From: a virus
DNA length: 42,696 nucleotides
Reading direction: 5' to 3' (one strand)
Virus record (IMG/VR): IMGVR_UViG_3300007759_000008
Span: 1-42,696 of that record
Part shown: positions 32,501 to 39,977 of the stretch, one piece after another
How the letters are laid out: each line of letters begins with the position of its first letter
Position numbering within the stretch: position 1 is the stretch's first letter
Position numbers and translations under genes: made by a program
Notes under the pieces: model-generated
Database searches by the model: none
The model's input: the letters and a program-made list of their open reading frames with translations, nothing else
What the model was told of the DNA's origin: nothing

Positions 32501-32946
32501 ACTATGTGTATGCGCTGATTGGTGACCGCACGCTGCAATGTTTCAATGATGTAGAGGATGAGGGGGGCGAGGCTGTTAAGCTGATGCAGTTGATAAGGTC
32601 TGAGCGTGATCATGATCATGCGTGGTTGTATGGCCATGGACTCGGCTCTATGGACGATTCTAAGGCTTTGGTGTACGTCGTCAATGTACGCCAGTTCAAG
32701 ACCTCCAAGGGGAAGCAGATGGCGAGTGTGTATGTGTGGGACGGGATGCAATTTGCCAAGATCGTAATTTTCCCTCATATGTACGGGCGCTACGCTCAAA
32801 AACTTGGTAGAATAGAGGGAACGTGGGTGGCTGTCAAGCCCACCCCGATATCTAACGATGATCCGGGATTTAAAGTTGACGGCACAGACGATATTATTGA
32901 TATTGATGATTTTTGTAGGAGGATGAAAATTAATGTTAGTAGTTGA
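29566..32946 (+). CDS. dnaE: DNA polymerase III alpha subunit (DnaE-like) with PHP domain
   Basis: 1126 residues. An N-terminal PHP domain (HLHVHSEYSLLDG, H6/H8/H10; AITDHGS) is followed by a C-family polymerase: VGPGRGSVGGSLLAY, PDIDLDFE (D422-D426), and KIDILGLKT (D571) give the catalytic aspartates; TFIFQEQLMHAVVALAGFSWSDAD and FNKSHAVAYSMLSYQTMWLK are classical DnaE signatures. A C-terminal OB-like segment is near 940-1000. This is the phage replicative polymerase; using C-family DnaE instead of PolA is common in certain actinophages. No sliding clamp is visible in the window, so the host clamp may be used. Confidence 0.95.
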   Translation: MTDFVHLHVHSEYSLLDGMSTPEEMAAAASTHGQTSLAITDHGSMAGVLKFQDACSKQNIKPIFGIEAYFTPDMADDTVDAKTERFHLILLAKNNEGLSNLFRLNNEAWMNGFYYKPRMDFPMLEQMVNNDIIALSGCRGSSIAKAIESGDWSRAERLSEKFIDIFGDDFYFEIQSWNPPEINNGLIMLADSYEKKIVPTLDCHYPSHDDAGVEEVLLSVAQFPSMKAADKRYAVEHSGCAQKHGMDIVSKINTMYPDRRLRFDDIQPYIMGASEVRDLFLDKGLGDHLENTLEVADKCNAEMVKKRYLLPKYDDKFDSAWYLREIANMAMSSKGHADDAVYVDRLDEEMEAIKKTGFADYFLVIWDLVNWARNNDIGVGPGRGSVGGSLLAYLMDITIVDPLKYDLLFARFINIDRNDYPDIDLDFEDKRRGEVKEYLKERWGEENVASISAFGVFKAKSAVKDVARVFGVEFREINGITQLFDSLDDMGRNAKVREFCDKYVDVKPVAERLEGRIRTAGMHAAGVVVSSKPLWEVCPVESRKDPSGDGRTVVTAFDMDDAESVGLIKIDILGLKTVSVVKDCLRQVVERRGVDVESESLGLDDPAVFEQFNAAETTGVFQADAGAYRSLLERMPCESFTDLVISNALVRPGALLTQGDKFVKRRSGQRRVKYQHPLLKPILEETYGTFIFQEQLMHAVVALAGFSWSDADRLRKIIGKKRDVHEFEKYRRQFVDNNVMDAEASEKMWDDFEVSALYMFNKSHAVAYSMLSYQTMWLKIHYPLEFCWALLTNESSREKVTAYLLEAKRLGVEIKPPDVNHSDEFFSVDYVGEGSIRFGLSNIDGVGQTAIKEIIQKRPFASYDELVGRCAKRYLKSNILESLDKVGSLESLGHVSEYDHDKYYMPLLGFPISQEIHDVHEDLLAPASYVHEDETSMSFVKAVVRSVKRSPTYMRIEFEDPTGSFTVFSNLDTDLKKRDYVYALIGDRTLQCFNDVEDEGGEAVKLMQLIRSERDHDHAWLYGHGLGSMDDSKALVYVVNVRQFKTSKGKQMASVYVWDGMQFAKIVIFPHMYGRYAQKLGRIEGTWVAVKPTPISNDDPGFKVDGTDDIIDIDDFCRRMKINVSS

Positions 32947-33850
32947 TAAACGTAGCGGCGACAAAATGCCGGAGTATGAGATTATACCTACGCCTTCAAT
33001 TGGTCTGAATAGGGCTTTGGGCGGAGGCTTGTATACAGGGATGACACATTTGCTGTGGGGGACACCTTCAGCGGGTAAGACGACTTTGTGTTATCACATT
33101 TTAGCGCAGGCTCAGAGGATGGGGTATAGACCTGTCGTTATTGATTCTGAGTTTTCGTATAAGGAGGAGTATGCCGAGCAGTGCGGGGTGGATATCAGTG
33201 ACCCCATTATAGTTCAGGGCACTGTGGTGGAGGACATATTGAAGGCCATCATGCCTATGTTGGAGAGTACAGATGAGAAGCACATCTTTCTTGTTGATTC
33301 TCTTTCTAATTTAATGAAAGATGAGTTTTATGGGAAGCCAGATGGCGGTAAGGCTATGGGTTTGGCCGCTCGTTCTCAGGGGTACTTCATACAGAAGTTG
33401 GTGAACTATCTTAATAAGGAACGCAACATCATGTTGTTTATTTCTCACCAGATGGTGGATCTGAGTGGCATGTATGCGGTGTTGCGTGGTAAGTATGGCA
33501 ATACTGTTCACCACAATATGCATAACATAGTTAGGCTGTTCTTGTCGATGTCTCAAAGCGAGATGGAGCGGGATAATGCAAAGATGATCACTTCTCAGAA
33601 GGTGGCTTGGTCTATTGATAAGACGAAGCAGCGGGCGAGTATAGGCACTACAGGTCAGTATTATATTCTACCTCAGCGTGGTGGTATTGATACTATTCGC
33701 GAGTTGATTGATATAGCTGTTGAGATGGATGTCATTGAGAGGCGTGGAGCTTGGTTCTACTATGGCGATGATAAGTGGAATGGTGCAGGCAATATTAACC
33801 TTTCTGATGTGCAGCATTCCGAGATTGTAGAGAAAGTTCTTGTAGGATGA
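32933..33850 (+). CDS. RecA/UvsX-like recombinase ATPase
   Basis: 305 residues, overlapping the polymerase gene by 14 bases and preceded by TAGGAGG. Walker A GTPSAGKTT (43-51), VVIDSEFSYKEEYAEQCGVD (the RecA 'E' region), Walker B IFLVDSLSNL, and ISHQMVDLSGMYAVLRGKYGNTVHHN near the L2-loop position support a RecA-fold recombinase. It should coat ssDNA and drive strand exchange or recombination-dependent replication. Cas4-like and RuvC-like nucleases follow, completing a recombination set. Confidence 0.85.
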   Translation: MLVVDKRSGDKMPEYEIIPTPSIGLNRALGGGLYTGMTHLLWGTPSAGKTTLCYHILAQAQRMGYRPVVIDSEFSYKEEYAEQCGVDISDPIIVQGTVVEDILKAIMPMLESTDEKHIFLVDSLSNLMKDEFYGKPDGGKAMGLAARSQGYFIQKLVNYLNKERNIMLFISHQMVDLSGMYAVLRGKYGNTVHHNMHNIVRLFLSMSQSEMERDNAKMITSQKVAWSIDKTKQRASIGTTGQYYILPQRGGIDTIRELIDIAVEMDVIERRGAWFYYGDDKWNGAGNINLSDVQHSEIVEKVLVG

Positions 33851-34146
33851 AGCGCACTGAGAGGCAGGAGATTAAGAAAGATGGCGCTAAGGCTGTCAAG
33901 AATTCTGGTCGTGGTCTAAAGAAGGGCGACGCTCAGTTGTTCAATTTTCTAGTAGACTATAAGCATTGCGGTAAGTCGTTTACTCTTTCTTTAAAAAATT
34001 GGCAGAAGCATGCGAAGGATTCTTGGAACGATAATTATCGCCACCCTTGTTTGAGCGTGGTTCTTGGTGAGGATAGTGAGCGTAAGCTTGCGGTGATAGA
34101 GTGGTCCGTGTTTAAAGAACTAGTGGAAGGAAGCGACTATGAGTAG
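33847..34146 (+). CDS. small basic protein, possible nuclease-related
   Basis: 99 residues, ATGA overlap with the recombinase. The order of features (basic N-terminus with SGRGLKKGDAQLFNFLVDYK, then SFTLSLKNWQKHAKDS, then PCLSVVLGED, then AVIEWSVFKEL) resembles small phage proteins sometimes annotated as resolvase-like, with a D..D-Y-K pattern that could be a reduced PD-(D/E)XK core. This is weak evidence. Its place between recombinase and a Cas4-like nuclease supports a DNA-processing role. Confidence 0.45.
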   Translation: MKRTERQEIKKDGAKAVKNSGRGLKKGDAQLFNFLVDYKHCGKSFTLSLKNWQKHAKDSWNDNYRHPCLSVVLGEDSERKLAVIEWSVFKELVEGSDYE

Positions 34147-34459
34147 AGACATCATCGTGTCTGTTGAGAGCCTACAGACGGCTATGGGCGATAAGGCTGA
34201 GGAGTTTATCGCTGTGATGAGGATTGTGGAGGATATTATTGCTAATCCTAATCATTATCACGGCATTCAGGCTGCTAAAACTGCGGCTACTTTGGCGGCG
34301 TATAGAACAAAGGTAATTATTATGGCTCAAGCTTATAAAAGAAATTCCACAATTATGTCCAATAATGACAAGATTTCTAAAGACATATGGTATACTCTAC
34401 ATGAAGCACTTGAGGAGAATATTAATACCCTCAAGCTTCTGGCTAGGAGTAGTTCGTGA
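34139..34459 (+). CDS. hypothetical helical protein
   Basis: 106 residues, overlapping its neighbours on both sides (8 and 4 bases). Predicted all-helical: SLQTAMGDKAEEFIAVMRIVEDIIANPNHYHGIQAAKTAATLAAYRTKVIIMAQAYK then a second helical unit ISKDIWYTLHEALEENINTLKLLARS. No family is recognised. The tight coupling to recombination genes suggests an accessory role there. Confidence 0.55.
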   Translation: MSRDIIVSVESLQTAMGDKAEEFIAVMRIVEDIIANPNHYHGIQAAKTAATLAAYRTKVIIMAQAYKRNSTIMSNNDKISKDIWYTLHEALEENINTLKLLARSSS

Positions 34460-35187
34460 AGTCCCTTAATATGCTCAAGAGTGTGGAAGAGCCTGTTGGG
34501 GAGGTAGCGGTTTCTCTTGAGGAGGGTTTTTCAAAGGCAGTAGATGAGCATCTCAGGGTCAAGAATGAACGTGACTTTAAACGAGTGGATGGGTTTCATC
34601 CAAGTTATACAAATCAGTGTTCTCGATATTGGGTGTATTTGTTTCGTGGTGTACCTGTAGTTCCCACGTTTACTGGTCACACTTATCGTATATTTGATAA
34701 TGGTCATGCTGTGCATGATCGTTTGTATGGGTATTTTAGAGATATGGGTATTCTTGTTGCTGAGGAGATTTCTGTCCAGCATGATGATCCCCCGATTGTT
34801 GGCACCGCTGATGGTGTTATGAATTGGGAGGGTGAGAAGCTAATAGAGCTGAAGTCTATTTCGCAGGAGGGCTTTCATTATAGGCAGGTGCATAATAAGC
34901 CTAAGGATGATCATTATCGTCAGGCTCAGGTCTATATGAGATGTTTGGGGTTTAATGAGGGTTTGGTCATCTATGAGAACAAGAATAACCAGAGATTGCT
35001 GCCTTTGTTGATTCAGCGGGATGATAAGTTTGTTGATAGGGTTTTCAAGAAGTGGCGTAAGTGGCATCAAGCTTTCTTGGATGATGTGTTGCCTGTGAGA
35101 CCTTACAAGATTACTTCTCCAAAATGCCAGAATTGCGATGTTAAATCTTTTTGTTGGAGTGACGATGACGAAGGAGTCAAACTGTAA
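34456..35187 (+). CDS. Cas4/RecB-like Fe-S exonuclease
   Basis: 243 residues from GTG 34456. One upstream cysteine (C55, in QCSRYW) and a C-terminal C224-x2-C227-x5-C233 cluster match the four-cysteine iron-sulfur pattern of Cas4 and AddB. GTADGVM followed by LIELKSI supplies the PD-(D/E)XK core (D, E-x-K), and HYRQAQVYMRCLGF is the QxxxY helix. Free-standing phage Cas4-like enzymes process DNA ends for recombination; no CRISPR genes are nearby. It lies between recombinase and resolvase genes. Confidence 0.82.
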   Translation: MKSLNMLKSVEEPVGEVAVSLEEGFSKAVDEHLRVKNERDFKRVDGFHPSYTNQCSRYWVYLFRGVPVVPTFTGHTYRIFDNGHAVHDRLYGYFRDMGILVAEEISVQHDDPPIVGTADGVMNWEGEKLIELKSISQEGFHYRQVHNKPKDDHYRQAQVYMRCLGFNEGLVIYENKNNQRLLPLLIQRDDKFVDRVFKKWRKWHQAFLDDVLPVRPYKITSPKCQNCDVKSFCWSDDDEGVKL

Positions 35188-35479
35188 GTCTTGTGCCAAC
35201 CCGGATTGTGGTAAGTCGTTTGTACCTAAGGTGTATAATGCTATTTATTGCGGTGCCGAGTGTCGTAAGGTTATTACAAACAAAAAAGTACTGCAGAGGT
35301 ACTATGAAAAGAAGGAAAGACGTAATTCACGCAGGGTGTGTCTCACCAAGAAGTGTGGCACTGTCTTGTCTCGATACAATGAGGAAGATATTTGTGAACA
35401 ATGCAAGCGTGAGCGCTTTATTCAGAGGCTGGTCGGCTGGGGCTGGAGTGAGTACAAACTGCGTCGTGAGTGTGAATGA
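35165..35479 (+). CDS. multi-cysteine zinc-finger protein
   Basis: 104 residues from ATG 35165, overlapping the nuclease gene by 23 bases. Two Cys clusters: C7-x2-C10-x4-C15 with YCGAEC (C29, C33), and C59-x4-C64 with C77-x2-C80. The first resembles the finger at the N-terminus of the metallophosphoesterase (C..C..F.P....Y...C). Basic helical linkers between clusters (NKKVLQRYYEKKERRNSRR) suggest nucleic-acid binding. Specific function unknown. Confidence 0.6.
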   Translation: MTKESNCKSCANPDCGKSFVPKVYNAIYCGAECRKVITNKKVLQRYYEKKERRNSRRVCLTKKCGTVLSRYNEEDICEQCKRERFIQRLVGWGWSEYKLRRECE

Positions 35480-36078
35480 GAGCGCTGGCTGCTTTGAAGA
35501 GTGTTAAAATTCTTGGGATAGATCCTTCTACTCGTTCGTTGGCTTGGGCGGTGTGTACGCTTGACGGCTCTGGTGATGTGATCCTTGGTGAGACTGGCAA
35601 GATTGATTTGCCTCACAAGCAGGGCATGGAGTTGAAGGTCAATGCGGTGGTTGATAACCTGCCGGGTGTGATTGAGTCCATTAAGCCAGATTTTGTATAT
35701 ATCGAACAGACTGTCTATATACAGAACTATCAGACAAGTCGCGATCTGTCTTATGTGGTTGGCGCTTCTATGGCAACCTCAGCGCTTAGCGGTGTGCATG
35801 TTCGTGAGGCTAGTCCTCTGGTGTGGAAGGTCGGCATTGGATACAAGAAGGTTATGAAGGCAGATATCGCCAAGTGGGCTGCTGAGACTTCAGAGAAGGA
35901 GGCGAAGAAGCGGGCAATGCATGAGCGCAAGCACCGTGTCAGGGAAATTCTATCGGACCAGTTTTCCGGCGACCTTTTGGATGATGAGAGGTATGACCAC
36001 GATGTCATTGACGCTATCGGTATCGCATTGTGGGGCTGCCAGAAACAGGATGAGCGAAATCGCGATGGGATTGAGTAA
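35476..36078 (+). CDS. RuvC-like Holliday junction resolvase
   Basis: 200 residues, ATGA overlap. RNase H fold: ILGIDPSTRSLAWAV (D16), FVYIEQ (E77), DHDVIDAIGIALWG (D176, D179) are the acidic catalytic set of RuvC. QTSRDLSYVVGASMATSA and VREASPLVWKVGIG match the intervening strands. It would cut branched DNA before packaging. The C-terminal third contains an inserted basic helical stretch (KEAKKRAMHERKHRVREIL). Confidence 0.85.
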   Translation: MRALAALKSVKILGIDPSTRSLAWAVCTLDGSGDVILGETGKIDLPHKQGMELKVNAVVDNLPGVIESIKPDFVYIEQTVYIQNYQTSRDLSYVVGASMATSALSGVHVREASPLVWKVGIGYKKVMKADIAKWAAETSEKEAKKRAMHERKHRVREILSDQFSGDLLDDERYDHDVIDAIGIALWGCQKQDERNRDGIE

Positions 36079-36101
36079 TTCGCCAATGATCGTGGTAGAC
36101 T
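36071..36101 (+). promoter_or_regulatory. putative promoter with GTGGTAGACT element
   Basis: TTGAGT (36071-36076) and TAGACT (36096-36101), spaced 19 bases, lie 20 bases before ATG 36121. The decamer GTGGTAGACT is identical to that at 1999-2008. The 42-base gap here is one of the few breaks in an otherwise overlapping operon, and AGGAGG lies between the element and the start codon. Confidence 0.35.
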
Positions 36102-36120
36102 CCCATAGGAGGATTTTCTG

Positions 36121-36420
36121 ATGGCTAGCATGGTTCCATATAAGGATAAGCAGTGGCTTTATGAGCATTATGTCAAAAAGCGCATGAAGCTGACTGACAT
36201 CTGTAAGTTGTTGAAGCAGTCACACAATATTGATGTGACACCTCAGGCCCTGTACAACTGGGCTAAGAAGTATGATCTGTTAAGGTTTAGGGGCAAGGGG
36301 CGCACATTGAAGGGCGTGTCTCAGAGGAGGCCGAAGAGTCCGATGCAGGATCGGGTGGAGAAGATGAAGAGGGTGCGTGCAAAAGAGATGAGAGCACGCA
36401 AGAAGGGCAGAAAGAGATGA
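36121..36420 (+). CDS. small helix-turn-helix protein
   Basis: 99 residues. KLTDICKLLKQSHNIDVTPQALYNWAKKYDL at about 23-53 forms an HTH; the second half is extremely basic (KGRTLKGVSQRRPKSPMQ, then KRVRAKEMRARKKGRKR). It is preceded by AGGAGG and a promoter-like element. A DNA-binding regulator or a terminase/packaging accessory protein is plausible. It overlaps the next gene by four bases. Confidence 0.65.
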   Translation: MASMVPYKDKQWLYEHYVKKRMKLTDICKLLKQSHNIDVTPQALYNWAKKYDLLRFRGKGRTLKGVSQRRPKSPMQDRVEKMKRVRAKEMRARKKGRKR

Positions 36421-37202
36421 AGAGAAGGGAGATTCATTCTAAGGATCTTGGCACGTTTGTTAGTTTGGATATGGTGTATAACAAGGTCCGCATCTTTCAG
36501 TCTCGCCATAATGAGACTGAGTTTGGTTGTGTGAATTCAGGCAAGTGCTGTAAGGTGGGTTTGAAGATTCATATGACTGAGGCGGCGTATATCGCTTTCC
36601 GTATGCGTCAGGAGTATTATCTAATCATGGAGGATCGTGGTGAGGATGCTGCAACTGAGTGGATGAATGGCAAGATTGATCAACTGCTTGGTGCCATGTA
36701 TGATTCTTCTTGGAATTGGGATGAGCAGACTGTTGATGGTTACTGTGCTTTTTGGGATGACGGGTGTACGATTTACGGTTATCGTCCTTTGGTCTGTCGT
36801 GCTTATGGCACTCTAACGGAGGTTGACGAGTTTTGTCCAAGGAAGCGGAATGACTATAATACGATTGAGCATTTTGCCGGTGAGGGTGTTGAGAGAGTCG
36901 TTCAGGAGTTCCAACTGCTTCTAAAGAAGTACGGCGAGGATAATGGGTCCAACATTGAGTATGATGCTGTGGTGTATATGCCTTTGGGGGTTTTGAGTTT
37001 CATTCTTGATGAGACAGAGCTTGAGGAGTTGTATCAGCAAACTAGCGAGAAGATGTGGGAGGGCTTTGAGGGCTGGTTCAACTATCAGTCTCGTTTTACT
37101 CGTCTGCATGGGCTGCATGAGGATTTTATTATGCAGGAGGCTAAGTTGCGTGGTGCGGTTGATAGTGATGGAAGCATACTAGAAAGGATTAGTGATGAGT
37201 AG
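36417..37202 (+). CDS. YkgJ-family cysteine-cluster protein
   Basis: 261 residues, ATGA overlap. The N-terminal C38-x5-C44-C45 (FGCVNSGKCCKVG) and later C110-x6-C117-x9-C127 with GYRPLVCRAYG, plus C140, follow the YkgJ/UPF0153 Fe or Zn cluster motif (C..SG.CC ... C..Y..RP..CR). The C-terminal half is helical and acidic. These proteins bind metal; their role is poorly known in bacteria and phages. It is oddly large for the family here because of the C-terminal extension. Confidence 0.75.
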   Translation: MKRREIHSKDLGTFVSLDMVYNKVRIFQSRHNETEFGCVNSGKCCKVGLKIHMTEAAYIAFRMRQEYYLIMEDRGEDAATEWMNGKIDQLLGAMYDSSWNWDEQTVDGYCAFWDDGCTIYGYRPLVCRAYGTLTEVDEFCPRKRNDYNTIEHFAGEGVERVVQEFQLLLKKYGEDNGSNIEYDAVVYMPLGVLSFILDETELEELYQQTSEKMWEGFEGWFNYQSRFTRLHGLHEDFIMQEAKLRGAVDSDGSILERISDE

Positions 37203-37503
37203 ACATAACGGACACCCAATGTTTTTGAAGATCCTAAAGGATATGTCGGATCTTCATAAGAAGAAGGGTGCTGACTATGGTGTTGATGAGGACATATTTT
37301 TAAACATTAGGCAGTCTGCTGAGTGGGGCGTGCAGCCTTGGGTTGGCGCTATGGTTCGTGCTGGCGATAAGGTGGTGCGTTTGAAGTCTGCTGCTGCTGG
37401 TAATCATTTGGAGAATGAGTCTGTTGAGGATTCGTTCATGGATTTGGCTTGCTATGCTATTATAGGTTTGGTCCTATACAGGGAGGGCTTAATCAATGAT
37501 TGA
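37195..37503 (+). CDS. Nmad1/DUF1599-like protein (MazG-type all-alpha)
   Basis: 102 residues from ATG 37195; GTG 37192 is an alternative. HPMFLKILKDMSDLHKKKGADYG, FLNIRQSAEWG, MVRAGDKVVRL and ESVEDSFMDLACYAIIGLVLY follow the order of DUF1599 (nucleotide modification associated domain 1), a MazG-like helical fold. Family members occur with phage nucleotide-modification genes and may be nucleotide pyrophosphohydrolases. It overlaps the genes on both sides. Confidence 0.6.
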   Translation: MSRHNGHPMFLKILKDMSDLHKKKGADYGVDEDIFLNIRQSAEWGVQPWVGAMVRAGDKVVRLKSAAAGNHLENESVEDSFMDLACYAIIGLVLYREGLIND

Positions 37504-37669
37504 TGATTGTCCACGTTGTAGCGATGAGGGTATCATTGTGTACCTTGAAGGAGCGGAGGAGGAGTCGTATAGGATAGTCGTTCCTTGGACTCTCATTGAG
37601 GAGACTATCTCCACGTTCGTCAGGGAGGCCGTAGAGGGCGCGAGTGAAGGTCCCTCCGATGAGTCGTGA
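37496..37669 (+). CDS. 57-residue protein with CPRC motif
   Basis: The ORF begins MIDDCPRCSDEG, with C5-x2-C8, and continues with an acidic helical region (LIEETISTFVREAVEGASEG). GGGAGG precedes the ATG by 9 bases and it overlaps both neighbours by 8 and 11 bases. A single CxxC knuckle may bind zinc as a dimer. Its size and overlaps support a real gene; function is unknown. Confidence 0.5.
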   Translation: MIDDCPRCSDEGIIVYLEGAEEESYRIVVPWTLIEETISTFVREAVEGASEGPSDES

Positions 37670-38669
37670 GTATCTTAGTTTTGATGATGTCTTAATTGAG
37701 CCTCAGCATTCTGCTGTGCGTAGCCGGAGTGATGTTAGCCTTAAGACAAAACTGTATGATGGGTTTGAGTTGGATCTCCCCATTATTGCTTCTAATATGG
37801 ATACTGTGTGTGAGTTGGATATGGCGATTGCGATGTCTGAGCTTGGCGGCTTGGGTGTGATTCATCGCAACTTGATTCATGCCACGCGTATTCATTGTAT
37901 ACGCCAGTTAACGAGCATGGGTTTGGCTTCTGCTGTGGCTATGGGTGTTAACGAATTGCGTCTTTCTCCTGTGAGGCGGTATATTGAGGAGGGTGTCCGG
38001 TACATTGTGTTGGATATTGCTCATGGAGATTCTGTTCATGCTTTAAAGGCTGTGGAACAATTGAGGAGCATGTCTGATAAGCACGGCGGGGCTGTTTGTA
38101 TCATTGGTGGCAATGTGGCTACTCCTGATGCTGTTGGCCGTATGGCTGATGCTGGTGCTCATTGTGTCAAGGTGGGGATCGGCCCGGGCGCAGCATGCTT
38201 GACGAGGATTAACACAGGGGTGGGTATACCTCAGCTGTCTGCCATTCTTGAGTGTTCTCATGCCGCAGATTTGCATGGCGTGGGGTGTATTGCTGATGGT
38301 GGTATGAAGACTCCGGGTGATATTGCTAAGGCTTTGGCTGCTGGTGCCGATGCTGTAATGCTTGGTGGAATGTTGGCTGGCACGTTTGAGTCTCCGGGTG
38401 ATGTTGTGGATATTGATGGCGAAAAGTTTAAAACTTACCGAGGAATGGCATCGAATGGTGCGGGATCCATGTATATTGAGGGTGCTGAGGGTTTTGTTAA
38501 GTATAGCGGCAAGGCTGGGGATGTAGTAAACGATATTTCTGACGGTTTGCGTAGCGCTTTTTCATATGTTGGGGCTAGTGACATGGCCGAGTACCACTCA
38601 AAAGCCCTTTTTGTGCGCATTTCTACGGCATCTATCCTCGAAAACGGCGCTCACGGTACTATTACATGA
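37659..38669 (+). CDS. IMP dehydrogenase / GMP reductase family enzyme
   Basis: 336 residues from ATG 37659 (GAAGG 8 bases upstream); GTG 37644 is also possible. [26 protein letters not shown] (catalytic C180, T182), [38 protein letters not shown] and YRGMAS are the signature segments of GuaB/GuaC. It has no CBS domains and the flap after YRGM is short, so it is closer in size to GMP reductase; which reaction it performs is unresolved. It adjusts purine nucleotide pools during infection. It is the last gene of this operon. Confidence 0.85.
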   Translation: MSREYLSFDDVLIEPQHSAVRSRSDVSLKTKLYDGFELDLPIIASNMDTVCELDMAIAMSELGGLGVIHRNLIHATRIHCIRQLTSMGLASAVAMGVNELRLSPVRRYIEEGVRYIVLDIAHGDSVHALKAVEQLRSMSDKHGGAVCIIGGNVATPDAVGRMADAGAHCVKVGIGPGAACLTRINTGVGIPQLSAILECSHAADLHGVGCIADGGMKTPGDIAKALAAGADAVMLGGMLAGTFESPGDVVDIDGEKFKTYRGMASNGAGSMYIEGAEGFVKYSGKAGDVVNDISDGLRSAFSYVGASDMAEYHSKALFVRISTASILENGAHGTIT

Positions 38670-38951
38670 TTGCGCTAAAACACCCCCTTTCTGAATTGCT
38701 CTCAGACCGCCGTAGAGCCCGTCTGAGGGCCTCTGGGGGCGTTTGTGTATAGTCCCCCACAAGCACCCTGTGAGGCCCGTAGAGAGGCTCCTAGGGGCCT
38801 TAGAGAGCAATCTAGAGAGGCTACCCCTGTCCCCGAGAAGGGTGGCGGTCTGGATGTGGAAAGAAAAAAATAAAAATATCCCCAAATGTAGCATGATGGG
38901 GCGCTAAATGGGGTATAATGGATGCCAAGAGAAGCCTAAGGAGGCATTGAC
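38670..38951. other. structured intergenic region (282 bases)
   Basis: No credible ORF. It holds many inverted repeats: ATTGCTCTC (38695-38703) with GAGAGCAAT (38803-38811); CAGACCGCC (38703-38711) with GGCGGTCTG (38844-38852); GCCC/GGGC (38717-38730); TGGGGG/CCCCCA (38734-38759); AGGCCC/GGGCCT (38773-38800). CCGTAGAG and TAGAGAGGCT each occur twice. An A-rich tract (38858-38878) then leads to a promoter-like element. It separates the replication operon from the packaging operon. A non-coding RNA, replication origin or regulatory leader are all possible. Confidence 0.6.
38914..38919 (+). promoter_or_regulatory. putative -10 element of the packaging operon
   Basis: TATAAT in the context GGGTATAATGGAT, identical over 13 bases with 21571-21583 apart from one flanking position. 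It lies 33 bases before ATG 38952, and AAGGAGG (38938-38944) lies between. The A-rich tract upstream (38858-38878) could serve as an UP-like element. The -35 region is weak. Confidence 0.6.
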
Positions 38952-39977
38952 ATGACAGGTTGGGAATTTCCAACAGCAACAATTGAACTTGATCAGCTTA
39001 TGGGTGACCTTGGAAGCATTTCTAAGAACACTAAGCATCTTGAGTTTGAACTTGGCCGGTCTAAGTACCATGCCAAGACGAATACTATTACAACACCAAA
39101 TGATGAGAGCATTACGTTAACAGGCAGTAGTTTTACACAACTGTGCAATCTTATCGACGTTCCTGCTAGCTATGCGGGAAGGATGCCGGACACTTTGACC
39201 GATTTTACAGTTAATTACTTACTGACAGAGGGGCCTAGGCGCCCATACAACGCACTTGTGGACGATAAGGGGGTCGCTAGGTCTCTTATGCGCCCAGATT
39301 TGCCATATGTGCCACATGATGCTCTCTTGGGGGCAATTGTGGACTCGTTTGATGGTGAAGCACCCTTTGTTCACCGTTGGGGAGTCAATGATGGCAAATT
39401 TAACATCCAATTGCGCTCCCCTGAGTTGACATTTGAAGATCCCGGCGGTTCTGTGCTGTTTGGTGGTGTATCTGCCACATATGATGACAGTTGGAAGACA
39501 GCGCCAGTGTTTAAGACGTTCCTAAACCGGCTGGTTTGCGATAATGGAGCATCTGTAAACATTGATGGACGTAAATTTAGAGTAAATGGCTATAGTTCTG
39601 ATGGAGTTCTTGCTCAGGCGAGCGAATTCTCGTCCTTGGCCCTAGATCAGGTCAAGCAGATGGTAGATGGACTCATGGCTATGCAGCAAGACAAGATTCG
39701 TAACGCTGAATCTGCTGTTCGCAATATGTGTGTTCAGTACAGGCTGCCTAATAAGATTAGGGACTTGCTGATACGCTACTTGACAGATGAAGGCTATTTG
39801 GCTACTGTCTCTGATGGTATACCGTCTACAATGTATGATATTGTTAACCTTTTCACATATGTTGGCACTCACGACTTTACAATTTCTGCAGAGTACCGTG
39901 ATCTGCTGTGTGAGATTGGTGGCGGTGCAATGTTTGCCCACGATGCAACATGCGAGTCGTGCGGTAGTAGAGTCTAA
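38952..39977 (+). CDS. DUF932-like phage protein
   Basis: 341 residues. Segments include SITLTGSSFTQLCNLIDVPASYAGRMPDTL, VARSLMRPDLPYVPHDALLGAIVDSF, FKTFLNRLVCDNGASVNIDG and a helical region EFSSLALDQVKQMVDGLMAMQQDKIRNAES, in the order seen in DUF932 (phage/plasmid TIGR03299-like) proteins. It ends with a CESCGS motif. Function in that family is unknown, though it is frequent in phages and plasmids. It has its own promoter-like element and a strong AAGGAGG ribosome site, so it is probably well expressed. Confidence 0.65.
   Translation: MTGWEFPTATIELDQLMGDLGSISKNTKHLEFELGRSKYHAKTNTITTPNDESITLTGSSFTQLCNLIDVPASYAGRMPDTLTDFTVNYLLTEGPRRPYNALVDDKGVARSLMRPDLPYVPHDALLGAIVDSFDGEAPFVHRWGVNDGKFNIQLRSPELTFEDPGGSVLFGGVSATYDDSWKTAPVFKTFLNRLVCDNGASVNIDGRKFRVNGYSSDGVLAQASEFSSLALDQVKQMVDGLMAMQQDKIRNAESAVRNMCVQYRLPNKIRDLLIRYLTDEGYLATVSDGIPSTMYDIVNLFTYVGTHDFTISAEYRDLLCEIGGGAMFAHDATCESCGSRV

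Noticed and set aside
31879-32964. 361-codon minus-strand ORF
   Set aside because: It lies wholly opposite the C-terminal part of the DnaE gene, which has clear motifs. Its translation is Ile/His/Arg-rich, as expected from antisense of T-ending codons.
35694-35723. TGTATATA/TATATACA inverted repeat with 14-base loop
   Set aside because: AT-rich 8-base arms inside the conserved RuvC-like coding sequence; likely a by-product of codons around the catalytic Glu.
38598-38894. 98-codon minus-strand ORF in the intergenic region
   Set aside because: It overlaps the conserved end of the IMPDH/GMPR gene, has no ribosome site or recognisable domain, and its sequence reflects the repeats of the region.
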